From Amorphochlora amoebiformis (lineage: Eukaryota > Cercozoa > Chlorarachniophyceae), in the NCBI GenBank assembly GCA_054601695.1, contig BAAHQB010000357.1, forward strand, positions 96,809 through 160,808: a stretch of DNA of 64,000 nucleotides, read 5' to 3'. Position numbers and translations under genes: made by a program. Every line of letters starts with the position of its first letter. Position 1 is the stretch's first letter. The notes beneath the pieces were generated by a model. That model was not told the origin of the DNA. It worked only from the letters and a program-made list of their open reading frames with translations, and made no database searches. Below are positions 16,423 through 56,053 of the stretch, one piece after another.

Positions 16423-19302
16423 TCAGGTTTGGAACATTTTAACGAATAGTCTTTTATGTGGATGGTTAGCCAAAGGTTTGGTAAGTATGTCAGCGACGTT
16501 ATCCTCACTGGCGACCTTTATCAGCCTTACCTCCTTTGCTCGTATCGAATACCGAACGTTGTGGTATGAAACTCGTATCGAGCGGCTTTTCTTTGATAGA
16601 CCTTCCTTGGTCGCAATTGCAATTGCTGGTTGATTGTCTTCGTTAATGTTCACTGGTCTGTCAAGATTTACACCAAATTCGGTTAGTAATTCTCTGACAT
16701 AAATCACGTCCCTCACGCATTCCGAACATGCTATATATTCCGATTCTGTGGTGGAATTTGCGACAACTTTTTGTCTGTGGCTGGACCAAACTACCGGGCC
16801 ATCAGCCAAGTTGACAACGTGACCAGAGACGGATTTTCCTGTTTCCTTACATTGGGCAAAACTGGCATCCACATATGCCTCGGGCATTGTATCCGTCCTC
16901 CTGTACTGTATCCGCACAGTGGACGTATTTACCACGTAATGTATCAATCTGTCCAATGCATCCATGTGGGTTTGCTTGGGTTCCGTGGAAAATCTGGCCA
17001 GGGTTCCGATGGCGTAAGAAATATCCGGTCTAGTTCCGACCGATAAATAAATTAGCGCGCCAATTTTCTGTCTGTACCGGGTACTACCGACCCTTTCGGA
17101 ATCCAGAAATGGGTCGAACGCCGTGGCCATAGGGGTGCGTACTTTTCGTGTGTTTGGGGCGTATTTCTCCCTCAACCTCTGTATATATCTGGTTTGGGAT
17201 AGCCCAAATTCGCCGTTTGGATTAGTGGTAATTTCCAGTCCGAGACAATGATGTAGGGGTCCTAGATTTTTGAATTTGAATCTGCTCCCTATGTTTCGGA
17301 GAATCCACTCCAAGTCATTTTTCGCGGCGTAAAATATGGGTATATCATCCACGAACACCCCCAGGATCATTTTTCTACCATATCTGGTGACTGTGAATAC
17401 GCCCGGGTCAATCACTGACTGTTTGAATCCAAGGGATGTGATGAATTCCACGAGTGTTTTGTTCCACAAGTGGCCTGACTGTTTCAGTCCATATATTGAT
17501 TTATTGAGTTTCAGGACTTTCTCACCGGGTGTGATCATGATCCTGTGTTCTCTTGGTGTCGTGGGCTTATACCCTTTGGGTATTTTCAGGTATATATCTG
17601 CGTCTATTTTCGCATACAGATATGCCGTGGTTATGTCTATGTTGTGGCCTTTCAGGCTCCACACGGTGGCTAACGCCAGCATAATGCGAAGGGAATTCAA
17701 CGAGAGGGTTGGCGCATAGGTGAAAAAGTATTCTTTTCCTTCTTGTTGGTTGAAGCCTCTCGCAACAAGTCTCATTTTATACCTTATGGTATTATCAGGT
17801 TTGAGCTTTTTCGTATACACATGCTTTGTGGTTAATGGTCGTACCCCTTTTGGGCAGGACATTAGCGTCCATGTGTTGTTCTCAACCAGGCTGTCATATT
17901 CACTCTGAATTGCCTTTTTCCATTCACTCTTTTCCCTGCAATTTATTGCGTCATAATAACTGAGAGGAATGTCCTCCAATTGTTGCACCGTGGGTTGTTT
18001 ATTCATATATATATATAGGTCATCCTTCGGAGGGACGAACTTGATATCAGCCACGCTCGCGTTTAAGTGGTGGGAAAGTTCGAAAATGTAGTCATCGAGT
18101 CCATATAGTGGTGCTCTAACTCCTCTAGCCTCTCGGGCTGATCGCCTAGGCTGTGAGCTCTCATGTGCTTCCTGCTGTGCACGCTGCTCATCTGAGTTAT
18201 TTTTGATTTCATCATTCCTTTCCTCAATTTGTTCTTGTGGAAATTTGAACATTTTCTCGTACCACACGTTGACCATTCGTCTGTACTGTTTTCCTCTCCT
18301 GTCACGCAATATATATTGGCCAGGCTGGTTCGTGTATCCCACGAATCTCATATATCTACCACGATCATATAGGCTCGAAGGCCTTTTCATGAGTTTAGTC
18401 TCCTCCTGGCGCTGTTCTTTTGGTATATGTACCAGACAGATGCACCCAAATACACGAAAATAAGATATATTGGGTTTGTAATTGGTCAAAACTTCCCATG
18501 GCACAGCAGTTGCGAGCGTGCTATGTTTCAGTCTATTGTAGGTGTGGGCCGCGACCTGTGCGGCATAGCACCAATATCCGTATGTGAGTGATGCGTGATG
18601 CAGAATTGCGCGAGTCATACGCATAATCGTCTGGATTATTCTCTCACTCACTCCGTTTTGCTCCGGCCTATACGGTGTCGAGGGGTTCCATCGTATTCCT
18701 TGGTCCCTGAGGTGATCCTGCATCCCTCGGGATACGTAGGTCCCTTCCCCATCGGCTCGGAATTCATTTATTGAAACGCCAAATTGAGTCTTAAGAGTGG
18801 CTATAACCGTCTTAACGGTATTAAGCGTTTCCCTTTTGTTTTTAATTAGGCGCAAAAATAAAGCTCGGGATCCATGGTGGACCAAGACCACAAATCCATG
18901 GTATCCCCTTATGGATTCCGGCAGCGTCTTTTGGTCGCTGTTCAATCGGTGGTAGGTATATATATATATGGTTTTGGTCCCCATCTTCCCTACTGGGACC
19001 AGAGGGGCTCTTTCGGGTCCTCTCACCGGGATTCTCGTGCAATTCGCCACTTCGCATGTCATGCATCTCAATTTTGAGTTGAATCTCTGGGGGCAATTCA
19101 TCCCCAGGACCAGTTGCGCCGTTTGACGTTGTTTTCTTGCAGACACGTGGCAAAGTCGCTGATGATTCAGCATTTCGAGTGGCACAGTCTCGCGGATTAG
19201 AATAGTGTTGTGTACCCCCTGGTACATTTTGTTTTGGGTTTTTGGCTGACCCCGTAGGTAGTACAGGTTCGATCTAGCTAGATCCGCGTAACCTATGTGC
19301 AC
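16423..19302 (-). CDS. Copia pol: integrase, reverse transcriptase, RNase H
   Basis: A 959-codon frame. The first codon of this span is GTG; the open frame continues upstream past 19400, so this is not a true start. In order: HHCC zinc-binding region (about residues 46-83, LNHQRLCH then CMTC), integrase core with D123, D184 and E220 (the last two as D-x35-E, NGVSERIIQT), RT with D556 (NIDITTAYLY) and FVDD at 650-653, GLKQSGHLWN, and RNase H with D812 (YVDAS), TTESEY and EDNQPA, ending DILTKPL. A (TA)n stretch encodes IYIY just before D123. No stops interrupt the domains. It lies in a different frame from gag and protease. Confidence 0.95.
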   Translation of the reverse strand: MHIGYADLARSNLYYLRGQPKTQNKMYQGVHNTILIRETVPLEMLNHQRLCHVSARKQRQTAQLVLGMNCPQRFNSKLRCMTCEVANCTRIPVRGPERAPLVPVGKMGTKTIYIYTYHRLNSDQKTLPESIRGYHGFVVLVHHGSRALFLRLIKNKRETLNTVKTVIATLKTQFGVSINEFRADGEGTYVSRGMQDHLRDQGIRWNPSTPYRPEQNGVSERIIQTIMRMTRAILHHASLTYGYWCYAAQVAAHTYNRLKHSTLATAVPWEVLTNYKPNISYFRVFGCICLVHIPKEQRQEETKLMKRPSSLYDRGRYMRFVGYTNQPGQYILRDRRGKQYRRMVNVWYEKMFKFPQEQIEERNDEIKNNSDEQRAQQEAHESSQPRRSAREARGVRAPLYGLDDYIFELSHHLNASVADIKFVPPKDDLYIYMNKQPTVQQLEDIPLSYYDAINCREKSEWKKAIQSEYDSLVENNTWTLMSCPKGVRPLTTKHVYTKKLKPDNTIRYKMRLVARGFNQQEGKEYFFTYAPTLSLNSLRIMLALATVWSLKGHNIDITTAYLYAKIDADIYLKIPKGYKPTTPREHRIMITPGEKVLKLNKSIYGLKQSGHLWNKTLVEFITSLGFKQSVIDPGVFTVTRYGRKMILGVFVDDIPIFYAAKNDLEWILRNIGSRFKFKNLGPLHHCLGLEITTNPNGEFGLSQTRYIQRLREKYAPNTRKVRTPMATAFDPFLDSERVGSTRYRQKIGALIYLSVGTRPDISYAIGTLARFSTEPKQTHMDALDRLIHYVVNTSTVRIQYRRTDTMPEAYVDASFAQCKETGKSVSGHVVNLADGPVVWSSHRQKVVANSTTESEYIACSECVRDVIYVRELLTEFGVNLDRPVNINEDNQPAIAIATKEGLSKKSRSIRVSYHNVRYSIRAKEVRLIKVASEDNVADILTKPLANHPHKRLFVKMFQT

Positions 19303-19346
19303 TTGCTCGTATTCGAACGTTATTTTACGTTGGTGGATTATTATTT

Positions 19347-19667
19347 TTATTCCTCTCTTATCCAGACAGATAGGAATGTGCCTGTGGTGTCCTTCGAGTA
19401 AATGGCTAACACTTTCAGGGTGTATGTTCGGTCCTCTCCAAGGTCCATATCAAAATACATATATCCATAGTGGTGGCATATGTATGCGTGGCCCTGTTTG
19501 CCTACTTTTACTCGTATTTTCTTTTTGAGCGGTTGCATCTCGTGCACGTAAGAGATATTATTCGTGAAATTAGAGGTGGCTCCAGAGTCTACTATTACTC
19601 TATCAGGATGACCTACCTCAGCAACTTGTGCTCTATATATATATTGGGTTCCACCATGTAAGGACAC
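19347..19667 (-). CDS. Copia protease segment, separate frame
   Basis: The frame contains the aspartic protease motif IVDSGATSNF. It overlaps the gag end by 55 nt and the upstream extension of the pol frame by more than 60 nt. Relative to gag it is in the -1 frame, and pol is again in the -1 frame relative to it. The first codon shown is GTG, so it must be reached from gag by frameshift, or the frame was broken by an indel in the (TA)n run at about 19634-19645. Confidence 0.85.
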   Translation of the reverse strand: MSLHGGTQYIYRAQVAEVGHPDRVIVDSGATSNFTNNISYVHEMQPLKKKIRVKVGKQGHAYICHHYGYMYFDMDLGEDRTYTLKVLAIYSKDTTGTFLSVWIREE

Positions 19668-21103
19668 ACATCTATGATATCAGATAAATTGTCATCAAGA
19701 GGCACATTTGGCATGGCAGTCACAACTCTCGTCGTTTTGGCCCCCCCTTTAGGGTTATTTGTCTCATCCAAAGAGATCACTGAGGCAACCTGGTGCTGCG
19801 CTAGCATTGCCCTAGAGTTTTCACTACCCTGAATCAGCTTCTTAAAGCGAGCAGAGTGTGGGCAGGCTGCCATATAATGGTCTATAGCACCACAGAGAAG
19901 ACATTCGCCTCGCTGGGCTTGTCTGGGCCTCTTGGGCTCCCTTTCTGGCTGGTTAGAGCCGCTTCTCTTTGTTCCATACCACCATTGGTATCTCGGGTGG
20001 CGTCCACGCCCCCGGTGTCTGTAGCCTCGCCCACGCGAGCGGCTACGACCTCGGCCTCGGCCTTGGTAACTGTTAAAGAAGTTACTGCCGGGTTCCGAAT
20101 CATGCCTGATCGAATCGATCCCTTTCGCCATTCGTTCTTTGGCATCTTTCTTGACTTGGTAGACCTGAGTCCTCAAGTCGTCCACGACGGCGTCGAAAGT
20201 CGAGTACTTCTTTGCACGCGCGACCATCTTGAGCGCGTCATAGTGGGGTCCATGAAGACATTGCAGAAGCAGGTCAGTCTTCGATATAAGAGATCGCTCC
20301 TCCCCCACTTCTTGAAGCTTTTCGGCCACTCTGGAGATCTCGGCCGCAGCCTTTGAGAATGGGTAGCCTTTCTTCGGTATCTCGGTGTAGCGTTGAATAA
20401 GCTGGTACTTAACGTGGCTGTCGTCCGGGCTGAATCGCTTGAGCAGTAATAGCCAATTCTTGATTGGGTGAAAGTCCGCTGAAACCTTCGCCTCGGATCC
20501 AGTAGCCGGCGAAATGGTGTCCAGGATCGCTCCGTTGCATTGTTTGATGTTGTGCAGGTGAGTCCTGCCCGCACTAGTCTTTGGTCCGCCCAAGGGTTTA
20601 AGCTGGGCCTCCCCGATTTCCTTGGACTTCATCTTCAAAATCTTCATCCGAAGGTTCCGGTCAAACGTTGGTTTTTCGATTACACACATCGCCTCCCCCT
20701 CGATGGTGATCTTAAACACGTGAGTGACACGTTCCCTGTCGAAGAGACTCTTCATATGAGTGCAGTAGAATCGGAAGTTTCCATCTTTGTACTTGAACTT
20801 CTGCACGGTCTTGTGAGCGTAGATCCGGATGCGTCGAGTTCCACGGTCAGGTTGGCGAGCTTTCTTCGTCGACACCGAACCACTGTCAGATGACATGTGT
20901 CCGTCCTCGTGGACATTAATCTTGGTGTCGATGTCGTCTTGGGCCATTTTGTTTTCAGCAGACGGAGGGTTTCCTCTTTGTTTCTTCTCCTCCGCTGTCG
21001 CCCTAGTCTCGGCTTGCGTACCCGTGACCACACGACCAGAGCGGGTCATGACGGCATGGGTAGCAGCGGTTGGCTCGCTTGCGGCGGAAGCGGGAGTGCT
21101 CAT
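19613..21103 (-). CDS. Copia gag polyprotein
   Basis: 496 codons from an ATG only five bases inside the 5' LTR. Residues 346-370 are Arg/Gly-rich (RGRGRSRSRGRGYRHRGRGR), followed by one zinc knuckle CLLCGAIDHYMAAC (401-414, Cx2Cx4Hx4C). These are expected RNA-binding regions of a nucleocapsid. The ATG lies within the primer-binding site. The frame ends in IYIEHKLLR after a TA run. Confidence 0.93.
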   Translation of the reverse strand: MSTPASAASEPTAATHAVMTRSGRVVTGTQAETRATAEEKKQRGNPPSAENKMAQDDIDTKINVHEDGHMSSDSGSVSTKKARQPDRGTRRIRIYAHKTVQKFKYKDGNFRFYCTHMKSLFDRERVTHVFKITIEGEAMCVIEKPTFDRNLRMKILKMKSKEIGEAQLKPLGGPKTSAGRTHLHNIKQCNGAILDTISPATGSEAKVSADFHPIKNWLLLLKRFSPDDSHVKYQLIQRYTEIPKKGYPFSKAAAEISRVAEKLQEVGEERSLISKTDLLLQCLHGPHYDALKMVARAKKYSTFDAVVDDLRTQVYQVKKDAKERMAKGIDSIRHDSEPGSNFFNSYQGRGRGRSRSRGRGYRHRGRGRHPRYQWWYGTKRSGSNQPEREPKRPRQAQRGECLLCGAIDHYMAACPHSARFKKLIQGSENSRAMLAQHQVASVISLDETNNPKGGAKTTRVVTAMPNVPLDDNLSDIIDVCPYMVEPNIYIEHKLLR

Positions 21104-21107
21104 TACC
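21096..21107 (-). other. Primer-binding site of copia element 1
   Basis: The sense strand just inside the LTR reads GGTAATGAGCAC. It resembles GGTTATGAGC, the complement of the anticodon arm of eukaryotic initiator tRNA-Met, with one mismatch. Drosophila copia primes from that arm. Confidence 0.6.
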
Positions 21108-21284
21108 TATTACGTAGTGGGCGGTGATGCAGATGAGATCTGTCTATGATTACGTAGTAACTTGCCGATGCGTGAGCGGTAACTTAAACTAATGAGCTGT
21201 TCTTCCGCTCATATGACTAATTCGGTAAAACCTAATTTGTCGGCGGTCTCGTCATTCTGTCTTCACATTCATCCCTCACTGACA
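21108..21284 (-). repeat. 5' LTR of copia element 1
   Basis: 177 bp, identical to the 3' LTR. The right flank CATGA duplicates the left flank. Confidence 0.95.
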
Positions 21285-21289
21285 CATGA

Positions 21290-22284
21290 CGCTGTATATT
21301 ACCGTAGTATTATCATAATTTCAATTTAAGATACATGCAACTTTGATGAGAATAGCCCCAGGAGCTTATTGATCGATGTACAGCTTGGCTTAATTTAGTA
21401 ATTAATTGAACTTGAATACTACGGTTACTGTCCGAGATTGCAAGCGGCCCAGCTCGGCACGTGTCCGATCAGAGCTACCCTCTAGTCACTGCCAGCGTCA
21501 CTTAGTGTGTGACCAGCAGACGCGGATCTTCGAATCTAAGATATACAGATATATATTGAATACGGAATATATCGAGGAATGGATATCTAGATATTAAATT
21601 TAATTATCGGGATATGTATATGCCAATTACCTAGATTACATCTAGTACATGATAATGTTTCTTTTTCCTAGTTTATCGTGATGAGTACGAATATGATCAT
21701 CAAAACGCGGTTTACATCGATGTACAAGTAGATATATAAAGATGTTGCCATCACAACTAGAATCGACTAGATCACTGGAGATCAATGATCAGATGATCAG
21801 GGGCGCCATGGCGAAAAGCAAGTTGGCGAATGGGTTTTCTGGTTTTCCACGTTGGGTCCATACATTCATATCGAAAAATACTAATGTTTTTACCTGGGGC
21901 ATTCATTAGAGCCGCAGCAAAATTCGTCTAGTCAATTGTCTTTTTAAGACTACTACCACTAGACTCTTAAGTTAGACTCGGTTATTATCTAGATTCTAAT
22001 ATGACCTATAGACTTTCCAACAAGCTTTAAATATCGTCAATTCTATTTTGAAAATTTCAGTGAAGCAATATTGCTGGAAAGATAGATTACGTTAACACTT
22101 TGTTCGGAGTCTACGGACTGGAGTTGATGGAAGTGCCGGGAGGTGACGGGTCAAGACGGGAAGTCTACGGCAGTGACGGGCATTCACGCAAGCGTCGGGT
22201 AGTGACGGGCAGTGACGGGTAGTGACGAGGAGTGACGGGTAGTAACGGGTAGAGATGGGTTTGAGGTTGGGAAGGAAGTGGAAA
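21290..22284. other. Intergenic spacer between copia element and SMUG1
   Basis: Unique AT-moderate sequence with many ATCTAGAT-like strings. At 22134-22260 an 11-12 bp unit (AGTGACGGGT) is repeated about ten times. No ORF with domain content is seen. Confidence 0.6.
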
Positions 22285-32034
<9,750 letters not shown>

Positions 32035-32581
32035 GGCGCGACTTTTTTTGAAATGTTTTTCGTTATCTAGAATATCTATATATTAAGTTTTTTACTATCT
32101 TATATTTACGTTTTGATATTCTTATATTTCGCAATAGATATCTTTTACTATTGTAGTCCCGAACTTTTATGTATTGAACCCCGAAATAATAAAAGTTTTC
32201 CGCAAAGTCCGCCGCTCCGACGTGAAGCCCGCACTGAAGGTGATTAAGGGGCGTTATGACGGTTGCCCACCCAAGCAATCAGGAAAAACAGCTCTCCGCT
32301 AGTACTCTCCTCTGCGATAGAAGAATTTCTACCATGATGTGCTGCTTTTTCGATGGAATTCGCGCCTACAGCGATGTTTCCTTTCCCGTTGTCTTGGCGT
32401 GATGTTCTCTTTCGCGTGAAGGACACGAGGCAGCAGGGGCTGAAAAAAGAGTGCCTCAAGAAAAGAAAAGCCTTGAGATCCTTCCTAAAGCTATCCCTTT
32501 AAAGCTGCCCGCTGAGAATAAATGTACCTGGGAGAGAATTTCCAGAGCACCAGATCTCTGATTTTAGGTGTATAACTTCAG
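32035..32581. promoter_or_regulatory. Shared 5' region of SMUG1 and the SR-protein gene
   Basis: 547 bp between two divergent start codons, and one of the few long unique stretches of the window. It must hold both 5' UTRs and probably a bidirectional promoter. ATAACTTCAG directly before the SR-protein ATG looks like a 3' splice site, so that gene may have a 5' UTR intron or a trans-spliced leader. Confidence 0.5.
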
Positions 32582-33626
32582 ATGGCTGAGGACGAAAAGG
32601 TCAAGACCACCGAGACGAAGGACACCAAGGAGGAATCTCGCGAGGAAGATCGCGAGGACAGTCGCAAGGACGAGAGTCGCAAGGACGACCGTGAGGGTGA
32701 TCGCAAGGACGACAAGGATGAGGATCGCGATTCGAAACGTCGTGACCGTGATGACGATAAGGAGGACGACCGCCGTCGTCGAAAGGATAAAGATGATAGC
32801 CGTTCTCCTTCTCGCGACAGGTACGATTTTCGAACTTTCTCGGTCTTCAAAGCGTTTTCATACACTCTTTTTAACTCTATCCAGCCGAAGCGCTAGTCGC
32901 AGCCGTGGCCGTGGACGCCGTGGCAGCGGAAGCCGGGGCAGGGATCGTAGCCGGAACAGGGATCGTAGCCGGGACAGAGATCGCCGTGATCGTGGTCGTG
33001 ACCGTGGTGGCTCGGACGATGAAGAACGTGCCAGGGAATTTGGTGACGATTGCTACGGCCGGAAGCTTTACGTCGGAAACCTTGATTTCCGCACTGACGA
33101 TCGTGACCTTCGCGACAAGTTTACTCGTTACGGAAAGGTTACAGACATATTTGTGCCGAGGGACGGTCGCGGGGACTCCCGTGGGTTCGCCTTCATCACC
33201 TTTGAGGATAAGCGGGATGCTGAGGACGCGGTCGACGGCATGCACGACTCTCGGCTAGACGGACGGCGCATCACTTGCAATATCGCTCGCCCGAGACCAC
33301 CTCTCCGTGATGGCGGTGGCTATCGCGGTGGTGGTGGTGGAGGCCGGGGAAGGTCAAGGTCCCGTTCTCGTGAGCCCAGCGTCAAGATTTACGTAGGCAA
33401 TCTGCCCATGGACGTTCGCGAGAGCGAGCTCGACGACATCTACTCGAAATTTGGCCGGATCGTCAGGATCGACCTAAAAACACCCAACCGTCCCCCCGCG
33501 TATGCCTTCATTGAGTTTGAGGATTCCAGAGATGCTGAAGATGCAGTCCAGGAGACCAACGGCACCAAGATGGGCCGCGAGTATCTTCGTGTTGAATTCT
33601 CCAGGTCTGGTGGCCGCCGCCACTAG
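32582..33626 (+). CDS. SR-type splicing factor, two RRMs
   Basis: Exons 32582-32820 and 32885-33626, with a 64-bp intron (GTACGATTTT...TCTATCCAG); joined length 326 aa. Residues 1-135 are Asp/Glu/Lys/Arg-rich, turning into RS/RG/RD repeats. RRM1 is at about 140-215 (RNP2 LYVGNL, RNP1 SRGFAFITF), then a Gly-Arg linker. RRM2 is at about 247-318 (IYVGNLPMDVRESELDDIY, DSRDAEDAV), closely resembling the first RRM of SRSF1. There is no C-terminal RS tail. Likely a nuclear pre-mRNA splicing regulator. The single ordinary intron and lack of repeats contrast with the neighbours. Confidence 0.93.
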
Positions 33627-34224
33627 ATCTGATGCCAGTTTGGGTGCTTGGGTGGTGGGTCTCTGGATATAAGGGCTCATCTCGAGGTATACATTCATCA
33701 GTCTCGGGTACGAGTATCCATTTGTGCAAGTTTTTTATATCAATTGTCATCGGATCTGTCTATTCAAATGAATCTAGTGAATATAAGTGAGTTACATCAT
33801 CATGATCACGGTACTCTACTAGCTAGTACTAATATTCTAGAGATACTCTTAGATACCGGTGACTTCTTGTATCTAGCTAGTCTAGTGGCATCTACTCTAG
33901 TCTAGTAGTACTAGATCTAGATCTAGTAGATCCACTAGATCTGGTGCATGTCTAGCGCTAGCTAGATCTTTACGTAGATACTAGATGAACAATTAGTATT
34001 TGGGCTCTCTGGCCGGCGCATGACCATCTAATCTAAATCTGGTTCTACTCTAGTCTACTATTGCGCATGCATGGCAGCCGCGCAGCACACGATATATGCC
34101 AGTATTCTCAAGCTTTAGAATCATAGTTGTAGTTTTTTCTTTACTTTCCAATCGATCCGCGGGCAACGATATCGATCGCTCTTAGCCTGGACCTGATTCT
34201 ATGTTATATAAAAAGACACATATC

Positions 34225-34230
<6 letters not shown>
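33627..34230. other. Spacer with CTAG-dense block
   Basis: Downstream of the SR-protein stop. Seventeen CTAG tetramers fall between about 33772 and 33993. No ORF with a domain and no clear poly(A) signal are seen. Confidence 0.75.
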
Positions 34231-48227
<13,997 letters not shown>

Positions 48228-48284
48228 CAGCTACCGATTCAATCTGTCATCCTGCCATGTCACAACGCGCGGCCTTCCACCTCG

Positions 48285-48825
48285 ATGGTCACCAACAATG
48301 TACGTGTCCGCTGCCAATATGCCCTCTTTACTGAAGAACAAAAGCAATCTCACCTAAACCCGCACATTCTTCCATACACGCTTTTCTTCCGCCAATTTAC
48401 GCCTGAAAAACGCGGGAAAGGGTATGTTTTTGACACGTGCCGACCCGCGAAAGAGTGTACAGTTTCCGTACTCACATGAAGGCCGTTGTTCATGTTCATG
48501 GAGGACTGTGATCTGACTGGCGATGTGAAATATGTACACGTGTGTGTGTGAGGTTGCATGTGAGTGGGTTCTGTATATTGTGAGTACACCACTTTTCGCA
48601 AACACTCTGGTCGTACACACATTTACGCAGCCTATAGATATACCCTTACATGTCGCATCTGCAAACTTACACAACAAAGTCAGTTAGTCAATCATTTTCT
48701 ACGATTTTTTTGTAAACACGTCTGTACATATAGTCAATCATCACTTTCTACGATTTGTAAACACCTGTGTGTACATTTAATCGGCAGAGATGCAAACCCT
48801 CATACACCTGTTGCAAACGTTTATT

Positions 48826-48868
<43 letters not shown>

Positions 48869-48920
48869 GTGTATACTATATATGTCTGTCTATGCATGTA
48901 TCAGTAAAGAAAATGTAAAT

Positions 48921-48992
<72 letters not shown>

Positions 48993-49023
48993 ACATATAT
49001 ATACATATTTAAAAAAAAATGTA

Positions 49024-49064
<41 letters not shown>

Positions 49065-49326
49065 TGCATATATAAACAAACACACACACACATACACACC
49101 TATACACACATACATATATATTCACACATAAATGTCGCTTATCCAAAAGTATTTGCAGAGTCGACGCAGCAAAATGATGCACTCAAGAAGATATAAGAGC
49201 AATACAACACTCTGGGGATTGATTATGGCGATTTTGATTTTTGGGGGGGTGGGAGCGAGCGAAAAATTAAAAATTTCGCGTTCTGAATCAGGAATTCGGA
49301 CGGTAGCAAGGTCTATGGGGTATTAA
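48285..49326 (+). CDS. Gene F, six-exon unidentified small protein
   Basis: Exons 48285-48421, 48482-48533, 48585-48609, 48631-48678, 48788-48828 and 49150-49326 join with matching phases into 159 aa. Donors include GTATGT, GTACAC, GTCGTA, GTCAGT and GTATAT. Visible features: TYPE pieces [12 protein letters not shown] and [16 protein letters not shown], a CRIC pair, then one hydrophobic stretch [16 protein letters not shown] near residue 115-130 that could be a membrane helix. The start codon is 57 bp from that of serine racemase on the other strand. The last exon could be an in-frame read of non-coding DNA. Not recognised. Confidence 0.55.
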
Positions 49327-49359
49327 GTGTGTATATGCATGTATCTATTTATATATGTA

Positions 49360-49435
<76 letters not shown>

Positions 49436-49470
49436 AATTATATATATATATATATATATTTAGATATCTA

Positions 49471-49507
<37 letters not shown>

Positions 49508-49693
49508 TGATAGATAGATATATTTATTCATATGTATACATACATATATATGTATGTATATATGTATGTGTATGTATATATTATCATATTTGCATATTCA
49601 TTTATACATTTGTAGCTATAATTCTACATATAGCTACATTCATTCATACATGCACACACATACAATATAATAACACACATCAAACCCCTGTAT

Positions 49694-49745
<52 letters not shown>

Positions 49746-49864
49746 TATTGCATATATATATGCATATATAATACATATATATATATATATATACATATAC
49801 ACATACTTTTACATATATGTATATATATATATATATATAATATACATATATCAATATATATATA

Positions 49865-49919
<55 letters not shown>

Positions 49920-49955
49920 CATACACACATAGTTAAGCTTCCTGTATCCTCTCAG
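49327..49955. repeat. TA tract, no gene seen
   Basis: (TA)n with CA-rich patches. A short unique patch at about 49600-49695 shows no exon-like features. Confidence 0.7.
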
Positions 49956-49965
49956 GCGCGCGAAG

Positions 49966-52623
<2,658 letters not shown>

Positions 52624-52679
52624 TGATTATATGTATATGAGATTTTTCGTTATTAACATAGGTGTATATATTAATATAT

Positions 52680-52742
<63 letters not shown>

Positions 52743-52941
52743 ATCATATGTCAGTGTTTATGCGCATAGGTATGTTGTACCTATGTGTGTATGTATATAT
52801 ATGTATATATGTATATATACATACATATGAGGGATTGTATGTAAATGTATATATATATATATATGTATATGTGTGTATGTATATATATATATACTGTCTG
52901 CATATATGTCAGTGTTTGTATATATATATATATATTATATG

Positions 52942-52990
<49 letters not shown>

Positions 52991-53262
52991 GTATTAGATT
53001 ATATGTATATGTACATATATATATATATATACATATATATGTATATGTATATATGTATGTATATATTGTAAATGTAGAAATATGAATGTAAATGTATGCA
53101 TTATTACATGCTTAAATATAAATATATACATATATACATGTGTATTTATATATACATAAATGTTCTTAAAATATATAACTACAGATAAACTTAAATGTAT
53201 ATATATATGTATAATATGTATATATATATGTGTGTGTGAATATATATATTTACATATGTATG

Positions 53263-53294
<32 letters not shown>

Positions 53295-53321
53295 TAATAT
53301 ATAACATGCAAATAGTTAACA

Positions 53322-53354
<33 letters not shown>

Positions 53355-53545
53355 ATTTTTATTATACATATATATATATATATATATTACTATATATATA
53401 TATATTACTATATATATATATATATATATATTGCGTGTGCGTATACATAATTCCACACATAAATACATATATATATACATTTTACACACACACACACAGG
53501 TTTTCTAGTCCCACCTGCGAGAATATACCCTCTAATGAAACAAAG

Positions 53546-53590
<45 letters not shown>

Positions 53591-53687
53591 CTACGAGAAG
53601 ATACCCTCTGATGAAACAAATAAACGGGTATATACTAATGTACCAAATATATATATATATATATAGTATATAATATATATATATATA

Positions 53688-53761
<74 letters not shown>

Positions 53762-53793
53762 GTATATATATATACATATATATATATACATAA

Positions 53794-53825
<32 letters not shown>

Positions 53826-53837
53826 TATATATATAAG
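52624..53837. repeat. TA-rich spacer with ATT repeat
   Basis: TA/TG tracts, (ATT)n at about 53321-53353, and two related islands (about 53500-53548, 53585-53650) sharing ATACCCTCTRATGAAACAAA. No gene is assigned. Confidence 0.65.
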
Positions 53838-55817
<1,980 letters not shown>

Positions 55818-56014
55818 TTTTATCTTTTTTCAATTTTTTTGAACGAAATATAACTCTACGCCTAACTCTAACCCTTATATTATCCCTAACCTTACCAAAA
55901 ACGAGTTGTAACCCTAACTCTTAACCCTAACCCTAACCCTAACCCTAACCCTAACCCTTTCACGCTACGCTCACTCTGCGAAACCCGCCCATGAAATCTA
56001 CAATGGTCTCTCCC

Positions 56015-56053
<39 letters not shown>

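Larger units (their letters stand above)
15407..21284 (-). mobile_element. Ty1/copia LTR retrotransposon, near-intact, minus strand
   Basis: A 5,878-bp element bounded by 177-bp LTRs (15407-15583 and 21108-21284) that I found identical, flanked by the 5-bp direct duplication CATGA (15402-15406 and 21285-21289). On its sense strand the LTR begins TGTCAGTG and ends CTACGTAATA, so it is TG...TA rather than TG...CA. Order: 5' LTR, PBS, gag, protease, integrase, RT, RNase H, about 840 bp untranslated region, PPT, 3' LTR. Integrase before RT is the Pseudoviridae (copia) order. Identical LTRs suggest recent insertion. The coding region uses three frames. Confidence 0.95.

Noticed and set aside
20173-20893. 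ORFs of 117-133 codons on both strands inside gag
   Set aside because: Shadow frames of the 496-codon gag.
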